A stretch of 64,000 bases of DNA from Myoxocephalus aenaeus (Eukaryota; Chordata; Actinopteri; Perciformes; Cottidae): the NCBI GenBank assembly GCA_038501785.1, contig JBAMJR010000011.1:5767501-5831500 (forward strand). The letters run 5' to 3'. The notes under the pieces were generated by a model that was not told the origin of the DNA, ran no database searches, and saw only the letters and a list, made by a program, of their open reading frames with translations. Position 1 is the stretch's first letter; every line of letters begins with the position of its first letter. The position numbers and the translations under genes are program-made. Positions 35,567-47,216 of this stretch are shown here, piece after piece.

Positions 35567-36863
35567 TTACAGGTTTGTCAGAAACTCCTCTATTTCTCCA
35601 CACATTCGGTTCCTGCTTCTATTTTTGATCTTCCCCAGAACTTTGATGCTGTCCCCACGATAGAAGGATTGATGTGGTATCGCTGCAGCCTTCATGTGAT
35701 ACTCTATTGACTTGTTTTCATCCCGTTGATCATAGTTTAAATATTTTGCGTATTGGTTGTAGAGGACCTGTTTGTCTCTATGTTCCAGGCCCCTTTTTAG
35801 CAGATCTTGGTACATCTGCTCAGCTTTAGCCATGCCGTGTTCAGACTTTGCATGTATATTTGCAAGGTCTATTTTCTTCACAAGTGAAGAATGAGGATAG
35901 AGAGAAATCATCTCCTCATGGAGACTGACTGCTCTGTCTGTCGTGCTTTTCTTTGGGCGACTGTCACTGAATAAAATGATCTTCCAATTGTAGCAGAGTG
36001 CAGCACATTTCTTCAGATAACGCTCATCTTGGTGGTGTTCCAGAGCCTCCTCTGCCAAATCAATGGCCCTATCAATAGATACATAGTTTCTGTATACCCT
36101 TAGTATCGCTTTCATACCACTGTAGCTGCTGACGGGATTTCTCAAAACCTTTTCGGCCAACTCATGTGCTTCATCCTCAACGTCTTCTCCTTTCTTTCCA
36201 CGTTGCTGAAGGTAAACAGCAGCGAGGTACAAGTTCTCAGGATCCTGTTCTTTGGCGACTCTCAATTTCTCCAAGATGTCAGCCACCAGCCCTGTGTCGC
36301 TGTTATTAAAGGCACTCGCTAACCCTATGACGTGACTGGTGTTCCACTCCACCATGTCCGGCTGCATCCTGATGGCTCTCTGGAAGTAATCTGCCACCAG
36401 CTCTCTGTCTGCTCTGAACTTCATCAGGGTCCAGGCTTTCTCAGCATAGGTCTCTGCATGGAGCTCGTCCTGCGATGGTGATGGGTATTTCTTCATCAGG
36501 ACGTCAACCTTTGACAGGTAAGCCTCGCTCTCTGCTTGGTCTCCCAGGTGGTGGTGCAGCCAAGCCAGGTTCCCGTAGTTCACCACTAACCAGGGACCGC
36601 CATCTGCATTTCTCATCTGGCTGAAGGCCTCTGCAGCCTTGTTGAAGAAACTCTGGGCGTCTTCGGTGGAGCCCAGCTTGTACTGAATGAACCCCCGCAG
36701 GTTGTAGATGTGACCCAGCCAGCTGTTTCCCTCCTCCGTGCCGATGTCCACCAGCTTGTCACTGAGACGTAAAAGTTTGGTCTTGTTGGGCTCCAGATCC
36801 CAGGTGAAGTGGCACTGCAGGGCCTCCAGTTTTGCCAACAGTGTTGTTTGACTCTGAGCAGCA
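35567..36863 (-). CDS. ifit: IFIT-F exon 2
   Basis: Open over its full length, early TAA as in D/E/G; about 434 residues with exon 1. Differs from D/E at many sites: LRLSDK and NLRGFIQ in the N-terminal part, LASAFNNSDTG at the start of TPR4, CYNWKIILFSDSRPKKSTTD in the linker, and LLKRGLEHRDKQ near the C terminus. Its 5' flank is also of a distinct type (a GAAACAGAAAGTGA variant of the ISRE-like site, shortened AT tract). The TPR framework and CHFTW motif are intact, so a functional IFIT is likely if it is transcribed. No exon 1 of its own is visible. Confidence 0.93.
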
Positions 36864-37339
36864 CTGATGGGGAATAAAAATAAAGCATATTAATAGACAT
36901 CACTAGGTTCATGCTCGGAGGCGCGCTATGTTTGGTTAATCATTGTTCCTTTTATGTTGAAGAAAGGATGTAGATAGAAAGGGAGTAAGGAGCAATGAAT
37001 GCCCAGCAAGGAAATAATAATCTGTTAGCTCCTTCTTTGATCTTGACACAAAATCATTTAACTACAGGTTCTGTGTATGGATGTGGATGTGACAAATAAA
37101 CAGGGTCTGATGTGAAAGGCAGCAAGGAAAAAAGGAAGTAAGAAAGGATAGGAGGGGGGGATGAGAAATGGAGTTGGGCGCATCGAATGGACAGGAAGGA
37201 AATAAGGAAGGAGTAATGAAAGAAGGAATGGATAAGTAAAGAAGTATGAGAAGATAGGAATGCAAAAATATGGACCAACATACAGCTGGAAAGAAAAAGA
37301 TAGGATCAGAAAAGGGAAGTAGGTGAAGAAGGAAAACAT

Positions 37340-37353
37340 GAAACAGAAAGTGA
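37340..37353 (+). promoter_or_regulatory. ISRE-like motif, 5' flank of IFIT-F
   Basis: GAAACAGAAAGTGA keeps the GAAANNGAAA core. Confidence 0.35.
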
Positions 37354-37634
37354 TTAGGACAAAGGAAGGCAAATGAGTGGACGTAGTGTGAGGAATGAGG
37401 TAAATGGGACAATGGAAGGAAGGAATGGATAAGAAAAGAGGTATAAGAATGGACAAAATTAAAACCATGGCGGACAAAAAGAAACAAAGGCTTAAAGAAA
37501 ACACAAAACATAAACGAAGTCATGAATATAAAAAATTGTCAAGAAAGGTAGGATGCTGCTGATGGGTAAGGAAGAAATAGAGTGAGGCAGGTGGAGAAGG
37601 AAAAGGGGAAGGGACGATGGGGGCGAGCTTAATT

Positions 37635-38345
37635 ACTGGCAGTGTCAAGTCTGTGTCAAGTCTGTGGCAAACGTGTGGCAGACGTCAGACAAGTGCCAGG
37701 ACAGTAGCAAGCAAACGTCAATCATTCGGTACCCCTGGCATGTTAGTTTAAATGTATTTTGCCGTCTCTTATTGACACGTTATGAAATTGTACATTTGCA
37801 ATTGTTAAATAAGGAATACAAAATACATTTAAAAAAGCATAACTGGGTGGGCTTTCCTGAGAAACACCTATTGTTGTTAGACAGGGCTGCTGCCGTAAAT
37901 CCTATTTATTATTTTAGTTGAGTCAACTGATCCCGTTCTCTTACATTTGTTGAGCAACTGAGCCGATTTTCTTTTTTATCATCAATTTTTTATGTATGAT
38001 TTTGCTGGTTTTGAAACTAAATGGAACAAAATATAGTCTACGCAAACAATTACATTTATAGTCATTTACAACAATCGGTCAAGATAATGAAAATAAATCA
38101 TTATTTTTAATATAATTTTAAAGTATTTATTTAAACGTTTTTTTAAATACAGGAGTCGAATAATATCTCCACTTGTCCTCTCCTTAAACGTAGTTAGGTG
38201 TCGGAAGGTGCCACAAACTGCCAGTGCCAGTAGTTGTCACATGAGTGCCATGACTAGTCAGAGACTTGCCACCAGTAGTCAGAGAGGTGCCAGTAGTTGT
38301 CACAGGAGTGCCACAGACTTGCCACAGTCCTGACACCTGACTGAC
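37635..38345. repeat. Inter-IFIT spacer F/G, diverged
   Basis: Same layout as the other spacers (TGTCAAGTCTGTGTCAAGTC on one side, GACTTGCCACAGTCCTGACA on the other) but the CTCF-like pair and the AATAAA present in D/E/F spacers are missing. Confidence 0.7.
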
Positions 38346-38391
38346 ACTTAGATTTAAGACCAGTGTTGTAAAAAACAAAACACTATGGCTC

Positions 38392-39688
38392 TTACAGGTT
38401 TGTCAGAAACTCCTCTATTTCTCCACACATTCGGTTCCTGCTTCTATTTTTGATCCTCTCCAGAACATTGATGCTGTCCCCACGATAGCAGGATTGATAC
38501 GGTATCGCTGCCGCATTCATGTGATACTGTATTGACATGTTTTCATCCCGTTGATCATAGTTTAAATATTTTGCGTATTGGTTGTAGAGGACCTGTTTGT
38601 CTCTAGGTTCCAGGCCCCTTTTTAACAGGTCCTGGTATATCTTCTCAGCTTTAGCCATGCCGTGATTTGACTTTGCATGTATTTTTGCAAGGTCTATTTT
38701 CTTCTCAAATGAAGAATGAGGGTAGAGAGAAATCACCTCCTCATGGAGACTGACTGCTCTGTCTGTCGTGCTTTTCTTTGGGAAACTGTCGCTGAAAAAA
38801 ATAATCTTCCATTTGTAGCAGAGTGCAGCACATCTCTTCAGATAACGCTCATCTGGATGGTGTTTCAGAGCCTCCTCTGCCAAATCAATGGCCTCATCGA
38901 AAGATACATAGTTTCTGTAAACCCTTAGTATCGTTTTTATACCACTGTAGCTGCTGACGGGATTTCTCAAAACCTTTTCAGCCATCTCACGTGCTTCTTC
39001 CTCAACGTCTTCTCCTTTCTTTGCACGTTGCTCAAGGTAGTCAGCAGCGAGGTACAAGTTCTCTGGATCCTGTTCCTTGGCGACTCTCACTTTCTCCAAG
39101 ATGTCATCCGCCAGCTCTGTGTTGCCGTACTTAAAGGCACTCGTTAACCCTATGACGTGACTGGTGTTCCACACCACCATGTCCGGCTGCATCCTGATTG
39201 CTCTCTGGAAGTAATCTGCCACCAGCTCTCTGTCTGCTCTGAACTTCATCAGGGTCCAGGCTTTCTCAGCGTAGGTCTCTGCATGGAGCTCGTCCTGCGA
39301 TGGTGATGGGTATTTCTTCATCAGGGCGTCAACCTTTGACAGGTAAGCCTCGCTCTCTGCATGGTCTCCCAGGTGGTGGTGCAGCCAAGCCAGGTTCCCG
39401 TAGTTCACCACTAACCAGGGACCGTCATCTGCATTTCTCATCTGGCTGAAGGCCTCTGCAGCCTTGTTGAAGAAACTCTGGGCGTCTTCGGTGGAGCCCA
39501 GCTTGTACTGAATGAACCCCTGCAGGTTGTGGATGTGACCCAGCCAGCTGTTTCCCTCCTCCGTGCCGATGTCCACCAGCTTGTCATTGAGACGTAAAAG
39601 TTTGGTCTTGTTGGGGTCCAGATCCCAGGTGAAGTGGCACTGCAGGGCCTCCAGTTTTGCCAATAGTGTTGTTTGACTCTGAGCAGCA
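38392..39688 (-). CDS. ifit: IFIT-G exon 2
   Basis: Open, 434 residues with exon 1, ending at the TAA shared with D-F. The N-terminal third and the adjacent intron sequence are of the C/D/E type (LRLNDKLVDIG). The remainder is distinct: LTSAFKYGNTELADDILEKV at TPR4, LEQRAKKGEDVEEEAREMAE at TPR5, and a C-terminal part with AEKIYQDLLKRGLEPRDKQ. This points to conversion of the 5' half. In its 5' flank a deletion removes much of the purine tract including the ISRE-like site. Confidence 0.93.
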
Positions 39689-40273
39689 CTAATGGGGAAT
39701 AAAAATACAAAATATTAATAGAAATCACTAAGTTCATATAATATGCTCGGAGGCATGTTGTGTTTGTATAATCATTGTTCATTTTATGTTGAGGAAGGGA
39801 GGAAGATTGAAATGGAGTAAGGAGCATTGAATGCCCAGGAAGGAAATAATACATAATAATCTGTTAGCTCCTTCTTTGATCTCGACACAAAATAATTTCA
39901 CTACAGTTTCTGTTTATGGATGTTTATGTGACAAATAAACAGGATCTGATGTGAAAGGCAGCAAGGAAAAAAGGAAGTAACGAAGGATAGGGGGGGGAGA
40001 CATCGAGTAGGGCGCATCGCATGGACAGGAAGAAAATAACGAAGGAGTAATGAATGAAAGAATGGATGAGGAAAGAATTATGAGAATGGACAAAATAAAA
40101 ACCATGGCGGACAAGAAGAAATAAAGGCTGAAAGAAAACACAAAGATGAACAAAGTATGTGATGAATAAATAAGTTAGTAAAGAAAGGTAGGATGCTGCT
40201 GGTGGATAAGGAAGAAATAGAGTGAGGCAGGTGGAGAAGGAAAAGGGGAGGGAGGATGGGGGCGAGTTTGATT

Positions 40274-41005
40274 ACTGGCAGTGGCAAGTCTCTGTCAAGT
40301 CTGTGGCAATGTGGCAGGCATCAGTCAAGTGCCAGGACAGCAGCCAGCGAATGTCAATCATTCCGCACCCCTGGCATGTAAGTTATAATGTAATTTGGCC
40401 GCATCTTATTGACATGTTATGAAATTGTACATGTGCAATTGTTGAATAAAGATTCAAAAAAGCCAAGCTGGGTGGGTGGAGCCACATTTTCTGGGAACAC
40501 CTATTGTTGTTAGACAGGTCAGCTGCCGTAAATCATATTAATGATTTTAGTTGAGTCAACTGAGCCCCTGTTCTCTGTCTACATCCTTCAAGCAACCTCG
40601 TTGTACTTTTTGTTTTATCATTCATTTTATTTACGTATGATTTTAATGGTTTTGAAACAAAAAGGGAAAAAACATACTCTTTCCAAATAAGTACTTTTAT
40701 AGTCATTTACAACAATCGACTAAAATAATGAAAATGAATCATCCTTTTTAATATAAATGAAAACTATTTATCTAAACATTTTTAAACACTACTCGAATCA
40801 TGTCTCCACTTGTCCTCTCCTTATATGTGGTTAGGTGTCAGTAGGTGCCACGAGCTGCAAGTGCCAGTAGTTGTCTCAGGAGTGCCACGACTAGTCAGAG
40901 ACTTGCCACCAGTAGTCAGAGGTGCCACTACTCGTCAGAGAAGTGCCAGTAGTTGTCACAGGAGTGCAACAGACTTGCCACAGTCCAAACACCTGACTGT
41001 CGCTT
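40274..41005. repeat. Inter-IFIT spacer G/H
   Basis: Spacer of the same family, ending TTTAGGACCAGTGTTGTAAA before the IFIT-H stop. Lacks the CTCF-like core because the GGGGGC stretch is deleted. Confidence 0.7.
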
Positions 41006-41040
41006 AGATTTAGGACCAGTGTTGTAAAAAAAAAAACTCA

Positions 41041-42346
41041 CTATGGCTCTTGCAGGTTTTTCAGAAACTCCTCTATTTCTCCACACATTCGGTTCCTGCT
41101 TCTAATCTTGATCTTCTCCAGAACTTTGATGCTGTTCCAACGATAGAAGGATTGATGCCGTATCACTGCCGCCTTCATGTGATACTGTATTGACATGTTT
41201 TCATCCCGTCGATTGTAGTATAAATGTATTGCGTAGTGGTTGTAGAGGACCTGTTGTTCCGCAGGTTCCAAACCCCTTTTTAGCAGGTTCTGGAAAATCT
41301 GTTCAGCTTTAGCCATGCCATGATTGGACTTTGCATGTATATTTGCAAGGTCTATTTCCTTCTCAAGTGAAGAATGAGGGTAGAGAGAAATCACCTCCTC
41401 ATGAAGACTGACTGCTCTGTCTGTTGTGCTTTGCTTTGGGCGACTGTCACTGAATAAAATGATCTTCCAATTGTAGCAGAGTGCAGCACATCTCTTCAGA
41501 TAACGCTCATCTGGATGGTGCTTCAGAGCCTCCTCTGCCAAATCAATGGCCTCATCAATAGATTCATAGTTTTGGTAAACCCTTAGTAACGCTTTTATAC
41601 CGCTGTGACTGCTGACAGGATTTCTCAAAACCTTTTCAGCCAACTCACGTGCTTCATCCTCAACATCTTCTCCTTTCTTTGCACGTTGCTGAAGGTAGTA
41701 AGCAGCGAGGAACGCGTTCTCTGGATCCTGTTCCTTGGCGACTCTCACTTTCTCCAAGATATCAGCCGCCAGCCCTTTGTCGCCGTACTTAAAGGCACTC
41801 GCTAACCCTATGACGTGACTGGTGTTCCACTCCACCATGTCCGGCTGCATCCTGATTGCTCTCTGGAAGTAATCTGCCACCAGCTCTCTGTCTGCGCTGA
41901 ACTTCATCAGGGTCCAGGCTTTCTCAGCGTAGGTCTCTGCATGAAGCTCGTCCTGCGATGGTGATGGGTATTTCTTCATCAGGGCGTCAACCTTTGACAG
42001 GTAAGCCTCGCTCTCTGCTTGGTCTCCCAGGTGGTGGTGCAGCCAAGCCAGGTTCCCGTAGTTCACCACTAACCAGGGACGGTCATCTGCATTTCTCATC
42101 TGGCTGAAGGCCTCTGCAGCCTTGTTGAAGAAACTCTGGGCGTCTTCGGTGGAGCCCAGCTTGTACTGAATGAACCCCCGCAGGTTGTAGATGTGACCCA
42201 GCCAGCTGTTTCCCTCCTCCGTGCCGATGTCCACCAGCTTGTCGCTTAGATATAAAAGTTTGGTCTTGTTGGGCTCCAGTTCCCAGGTGAAGTGGCACTG
42301 CAGGTTCTCCAGATTTGCCACCAGTGTTGTTTGACTGTGAGCAGCA
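41041..42346 (-). CDS. ifit: IFIT-H exon 2 (nearest to exon-1 module 2)
   Basis: Open to TAG at 41041. Joined to exon 1 at 44130-44137 through a 1.8-kb intron it gives about 437 residues. N terminus SAAHSQTTLVANLENLQCHF, TPR2 and TPR3 as in the family, TPR4 LASAFKYGDKGLAADILEKV, and a C terminus EFLKNLQEP. A polypyrimidine stretch and CATCAG precede the first codon. The upstream intron is nearly identical to the 5' flank of pseudogene B, while the 3' flank is the spacer type, showing recombination across the exon. It is the most straightforward complete two-exon gene in the window. Confidence 0.95.
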
Positions 42347-42847
42347 CTGATGGAGAATACAAATACCAAATATTAATAGACATCACTAGGTTCATATAAA
42401 ATGTTTGGAGGCGTGCTATGTTTGGATAATCATTGTTCATTTCATGTTGAGAAAGGGAGGAAGATCGACATGTATTAAGGAAAATTGAATGCCCAGGAAG
42501 GAAATAATATATAATAATCTGTTAGCTCTTTCTTTGATCTCAACACAAAATAATTTCACTACAGGTTCTGTGTATGGATGTGTATGTGACACATAAACAG
42601 GGTCTAATGTATGTATTTGCATACTTCGTAAAGAAAGGAAGGATACTGCTGGTGTTTAAGGAAGAAAGAGAGTGAGGCAGGTGGAGAAGGAAAAACCTAA
42701 AAACACAAAAAAAATATTAAATCTACCGGCTACCTTTTGGTTTCAGGACGACCACTCTCCCCATGAAACATAGAAAGTACACGGACAAAAAACGTAATTA
42801 ATAAATACATGGCGAAATGCCTGTACTTTCGTGTAAATGTTTACGTT

Positions 42848-43640
42848 ACGCCAGGGGTGTCCAAACTACGGCCCATTTTTTTTATTGCCCTGCAGCAGAT
42901 TCTAAAAATATAATGGAGAGAAAGTCAAGCAAATGTCAGCTAGCCTGCTAGCTCAACTCATTGTATTTCTGCCGTCCGAACAAAACACAAGAAAATGCCT
43001 CACTAGCAGATACGAGGTTGCTCAGCTCACAGCGCGACACGGGAAACCTTCTCAACAGAGCGACTTCATAACAGAGCCTCACTAAAGTCGCAGGAATAAT
43101 GTGCACGGAAAAGATGCCGGAATCCAACAACGTGAGCAAGTCCAGAAACACAAAGACTTGTCAGCTAACTCGTGCTCTTTACTCGATTGCGTGTGATGAG
43201 AGCTCAGACGCCACAGACAGCGCTCAGCTGTTCATTATTTTGCGGGGAGTTGATGATCACTTTTGCATCCCGGAGGAGCTGCTGGGTCTGAGGAGTCTCA
43301 GGGGCACAACAACAGGGAAGGACATGTCCACCACATAAGTTCAAGCTTTCCTGTCTGATGTTGAAGCCAGTGGCGGGCCGTGCGTTTTAGACCAAGGCCT
43401 TCAGTGACGTGTGTCCACATCAGGTGGATTTTACGCACACATCAACCCGTGCTGTGCGCAGCTCCATCTCTTTGAGACACAACTGACTTCAACGCTGCGC
43501 TCTTCCCCACGCTGTCGGAAATCAGAGCAGATTCTCTGAAGAATCATCATCAGCTTCTCTCCCTACCTGAATTCTACCGGAGCTTGGAAAAGGCCAAGTT
43601 TCCTCTGATGCGATTAAATATTAATGTATAAAATATTTTA
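42848..43640 (+). pseudogene. hAT transposase relic in IFIT-H intron
   Basis: Left end CAGGGGTGTCCAAACTACGG at 42852, transposase pieces at 43160-43330 (LTRALYSIACDESSDATDSA) and 43486-43600 (TDFNAALFPTLSEIRA-like). Interrupted at about 43370 by another terminus CAGTGGCGGGCCGTGCG. Matches the relics beside IFIT-B. Confidence 0.75.
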
Positions 43641-43648
43641 AAAAAAGA

Positions 43649-43652
<4 letters not shown>

Positions 43653-43685
<33 letters not shown>
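43653..43685. repeat. (TA)n microsatellite
   Basis: Perfect TA run. The equivalent run at 22761-22785 marks where B's flank departs from H's. Confidence 0.95.
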
Positions 43686-43687
<2 letters not shown>

Positions 43688-44129
43688 CATAATTTACCTC
43701 ATTTGATTCATTTTGCGATATACCTCACCTGAGTGGCCCAGACTTTCGTATATTTTTGGGTTTGTGGAACGTGTGAGCCACAGAGGAGAACAAGCAATTA
43801 CATGTGAGCATGAAAATGGAAAATATATATATATATATATTTTTTTATATTCTTGGAAGTGTGGGAACTGGAAGTGTAAAACTTAAAGAAAACAACTGAT
43901 CAGTAATAATTGTTAAATAAAATATCTGAATATCTGTGGCACTGACTGAAAGGGAAGAAGAAAGAAACATTGGACTGAACAGCAGAGTTTATACATCATT
44001 AATGTCTTGAAGGATCCATAATGGTAATCATATTTGGCTTAAGGACACAATGATAAGATATTAAACAAATCAGAATGATACTAATGATTTACTCCAACAA
44101 TGATATGAAATGTAGAAACAGCTTCTCAC

Positions 44130-44220
44130 CTCATCATGCAGCTGTTTCCTCAACTCGGTAAGTTCTCTAAGTCAGTGCGGCTGGTTTCTGCTCTTGATGC
44201 TGCTCTGGCCTCACAGGTAG
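44130..44220 (-). other. ifit: IFIT exon 1, module 2 (leader plus start codon)
   Basis: Coding part 44130-44137: ATGATGAG followed by donor GTGAGAAGC on the minus strand, identical to module 1. The 5' end near 44220 is inferred from the TATA box. Nearest exon 2 is H; C to G lie further downstream with no other exon 1 between. Confidence 0.82.
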
Positions 44221-44245
44221 AAATGATGAGATGCTGCTGAGCAGC

Positions 44246-44335
44246 TTTATATGTTCACGATCACGCCGAGGCGGGGCATTTGCATGTCAATGTTTCTCTT
44301 GTATTATAAAAACACTCCTTGACTTTCGTTACCCA
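44246..44335 (-). promoter_or_regulatory. IFIT module-2 core promoter with altered ISRE
   Basis: TATAAA at 44246-44251, GC box at about 44268-44277, and an ISRE-like GGGTAACGAAAGTC at about 44322-44334 (minus strand). Compared with modules 1 and 3, the first GAAA half has A changed to T (GGGAAAC to GGGTAAC), which should weaken IRF/ISGF3 binding. Confidence 0.75.
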
Positions 44336-44712
44336 GGAAAGGAAGCGGACAGTCTAAAACTTATAAGTCTAAAACATGACTCATCAAATGTCTGATTATG
44401 TTTTCATTCTTCTTGCAGCACATGACGCCACGCTGGGAGAAAGATTCAAACCAAAGATACCATATCTTGATGGCTGCACCTTCCCATCCATTAGAAATAA
44501 ACATCTTTATTGATAAATAAAGATGTTTTGTGAAACCTTGACTTTACTTTATTTGATATGTACATCACAGTGGCATTATAATTGTAACATACATCTATGC
44601 ACAAGAACGAGATGCACTATCTTGAGTGTTTGTAACACCTGTCCACAGGAGGCTTTTTTTTTTTATTAAATAAAAAAAGAGAATACATACACAACGTACA
44701 AGTGTGTTTACA
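44336..44712. repeat. Block shared upstream of IFIT promoters, copy 2
   Basis: Counterpart of 3063-3433 with opposed AATAAA signals. Runs into the 3' end of a LINE at about 44712. Confidence 0.5.
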
Positions 44713-44759
44713 GGGGTGTTAGGTGTGAGACCAATGTTTCTCTTTTAGCCATGATTTAA

Positions 44760-46259
44760 GACATGGTGTTTTATAAAATATAGTTCGGTAGCAAAGACCA
44801 CACTCCGAACTCAGCCAATCATCCGAGCCCTACGTACTTAAACGCAACAAACCCGTTCACTTCTTCTTCGACTCGGTTGCGACAGACGAGCAAAATCTTA
44901 AACAGCTTAACCGATGCAAACGCTCCAACCAGCTATGTCCCGAAGTCCCGGAGTTCCCTCCTTCTCACACTACGTATCGTTGTAAGCACCCTCGGCTGTG
45001 CTTAGCCCTCCACGATCCCCACGGCTCTCGGCATCCATCCTCCAACAACTCCGGAGTCGGCCCTCACCTTCCAACAGCACCGGGGCGGAGCAGATTCAGA
45101 CTCTAGTGTCCCCCACTAGCGTCCCCCACACCGTCGTCAGTCGCAGCGCCGCTGACGTCACAACGCATCTCACGGCCGGAGAAACTCAGCCCTCCACATC
45201 AGTGCCCTCAGAGGGCCAGGTCGTATCCCACCCATATTAAGCTGCCGCTGTACCAGAGACATCTCACCTTGCAATTTCCCCCCCCAGACTTCACTACCCA
45301 CCCACTCACATTCACCGCTTCACCCAGCATATTTTTCCATTCTCGTGCTTCTGCCTCACGTCTCAGCCAACTCCTCCCACCTCGACAAAGGCTACCCCAG
45401 CTGCACGGACCGCCCCAATAGGGCTCCATGGCAGACGGCGCAGCCTCGGGAGCCACAGTACGACGCGGCTCCCCCCATATCTACATTCCTCCCATACAAA
45501 TTAGCGTCGATTCAGTCTTCATGCCTTCTCGCCCAACAGGTTGCCACGGATCGCAATTGCATCTGGATCGCGATCCGGCCATCCACCGCTTACTTTATTA
45601 ATAGTCGAATCACTACTACGATGGCCGATACCATCCCTTCCGTTGTCGTCATCATTGTACCACATCCTACGCTGTGGTTATTCATAGTCTTAACTCCCTG
45701 TCGCGACTCTGCTCGCCACCCTAACGACATGAATCAGTTACATCATACGCAGTAACCCTGTTACGTCGTAGAAAATAAGTGATAAAAAAACCTCCTTTGG
45801 GGCTTCGTGTCCAGCCTCAACCCACCCACACATAGCCATGCTACGTAAAAACATCTCTATAAAGCTGCACCGCACTCCACACCTAACCGCCTGCCTCTCA
45901 CTTCAGACCTCCTCATCTACCGCAGCCATACACAACACTCAGACTACAAGTCTCTCTTCACGGACAAAGTATTAAAATCCATGCTCTCGCCGGTTTCTTC
46001 AGCCTCCTGCGCTGCAGAGTTTACCGCCTAAAACTCCAACCACCATCAGTTACGACATGCCACTGGACGCCAGGAGTCTCTCATTGCACCCCTCCAACCC
46101 TCTTTTCACGACCTCCTCTACCTTTCTCGTTCCCGTGCCTACAATCATCTCTTCATCCCTCGACCCCTGTCCGGTTCCTTAACCCGACCCGCTCTTTCCA
46201 TCTCGCAATAAACTATCTGTGAACTCATATCACTATTGGCGTGGTCTTTGTTAGTGAAC
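44760..46259. mobile_element. Unclassified element with imperfect terminal inverted repeats
   Basis: It splits the LINE copy that is continuous at 62400-62640. The ends GTTCGGTAGCAAAGACCAC (from 44783) and GTGGTCTTTGTTAGTGAAC (to 46259) are inverted and match at 15 of 19 positions. The plus strand is C-rich and G-poor. Near the left end is a CCAATCA box followed by short Ser/Pro/Thr-rich frames, none intact. No transposase or reverse transcriptase was recognised. It could be a decayed tyrosine-recombinase (DIRS-like) or other element; that is a guess. Confidence 0.5.
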
Positions 46260-46560
46260 TTTATTAAACACATAACCATTGTGTTGTACTTTCAGTTCTG
46301 TTGGGAGACAGTTCCATAGCTTTGCTCCTTGAACAGAGAAGACTGACTGACCAAATGAGGTCCTGTGCATAGCGACACGGCAGTTCCCGTTCACTGAGGC
46401 TCGTGTGTTCACTCTACTGCTGTGCTGGTGTCTTTTAACAAATTCATTGAGGGAAGGAGCATGACCATGCAGGCATTTAAAAATAAGCTTTAAGCTGGAA
46501 TAGCTTATAAAGCTTTCAAAGCTGCACACATTATGTTTTTGCAAGATCTGTACATGCATT
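46260..46560 (-). mobile_element. LINE fragment, reverse-transcriptase C terminus
   Basis: The minus strand reads SLKLIFKCLHGHAPSLNEFV, then VNGNCRVAMHRTSFGQSVF and GAKLWNCLPTELKVQHNGYV. Same family as 5030-5600 and 62400-63360. Its 3' end lies at about 44712-44760, beyond the inserted element. Confidence 0.75.
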
Positions 46561-47216
46561 TATATACATGTAAAAATATAAGTAAGCAAATGTCTCTGTT
46601 ATTACAACATAAATCCATTTAATTTAGGGTTAAGAAACCCACATTACTCTATCAAAGATCAAACGCAGGTTATTACATTAACTTTGTTCAAACCTTTTTT
46701 GTCACAGTTGAGAAGGACATAACTGGTCCAACAACTAATTGTGAGCTGTGAGAATGTGACGGGTGTGGTCTGGAGCTCACCTGCGCACATACCTTTGTGT
46801 GGCATGGAGCACACCTTGGACAACTATGTTTTTCTTGGAGGCTAAATTTAGTGTACTTGGCCTTGCTAGATGTTTTGGCTGATGAACGCATCTGTGTGTG
46901 TTTTGTCTTCGCCTTCAGTTTTGTTTCCCCGGATTGAAAACCTAGAGCCACATCTCATGAAAGACATGCGTTACTATTTGGTAATCACAATAACTCATAC
47001 TCATACTACGGGGAAAGCAGTCCATAACTTCATACTTATGTCACCAAAGCCACTTCACACATCAATGGTCTCCTCCTGGTTAAACTAGAAAAGTGAAACC
47101 TTATTACAATGGTCATATGCATACCGGTCCATGACATTTGACCTCTGAATATAAACGATGATGATGGGTCTACAATTTACCCAAAATGTCTTTCCCCAAA
47201 TGTGTTGTGTATAACC
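46561..47216. repeat. Duplicated flank upstream of module 2
   Basis: 46840-47110 matches 63375-63690 (TTGGCTGATGAACGCATCTG against TTGGCTGATGATTGCATCTG), and 46735-46850 is related to the inverted-repeat arms at 4640-4750 and 5653-5780. No gene. Confidence 0.65.

Larger units (their letters stand above)
27526..36357. repeat. Three tandem 2,944-bp units
   Basis: Homologous points recur exactly 2,944 bp apart: stop codons at 29679, 32623 and 35567, acceptors at 30975, 33919 and 36863. Units 1 and 2 are almost identical. Each unit runs from the middle of one exon 2, through its 5' flank and a spacer, to the middle of the next exon 2. The third unit has diverged in the IFIT-F coding part. Confidence 0.92.

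Noticed and set aside
29679..36863. Tandem units as a pure assembly artefact
   Set aside because: Substitutions are scattered between units and F has diverged strongly, so at least part of the array is real; a collapsed or over-expanded copy of D/E cannot be excluded without reads.
45001..45755. Ser/Pro/Thr-rich ORFs as a host gene
   Set aside because: Short, interrupted and within an element bounded by inverted repeats that splits a LINE.
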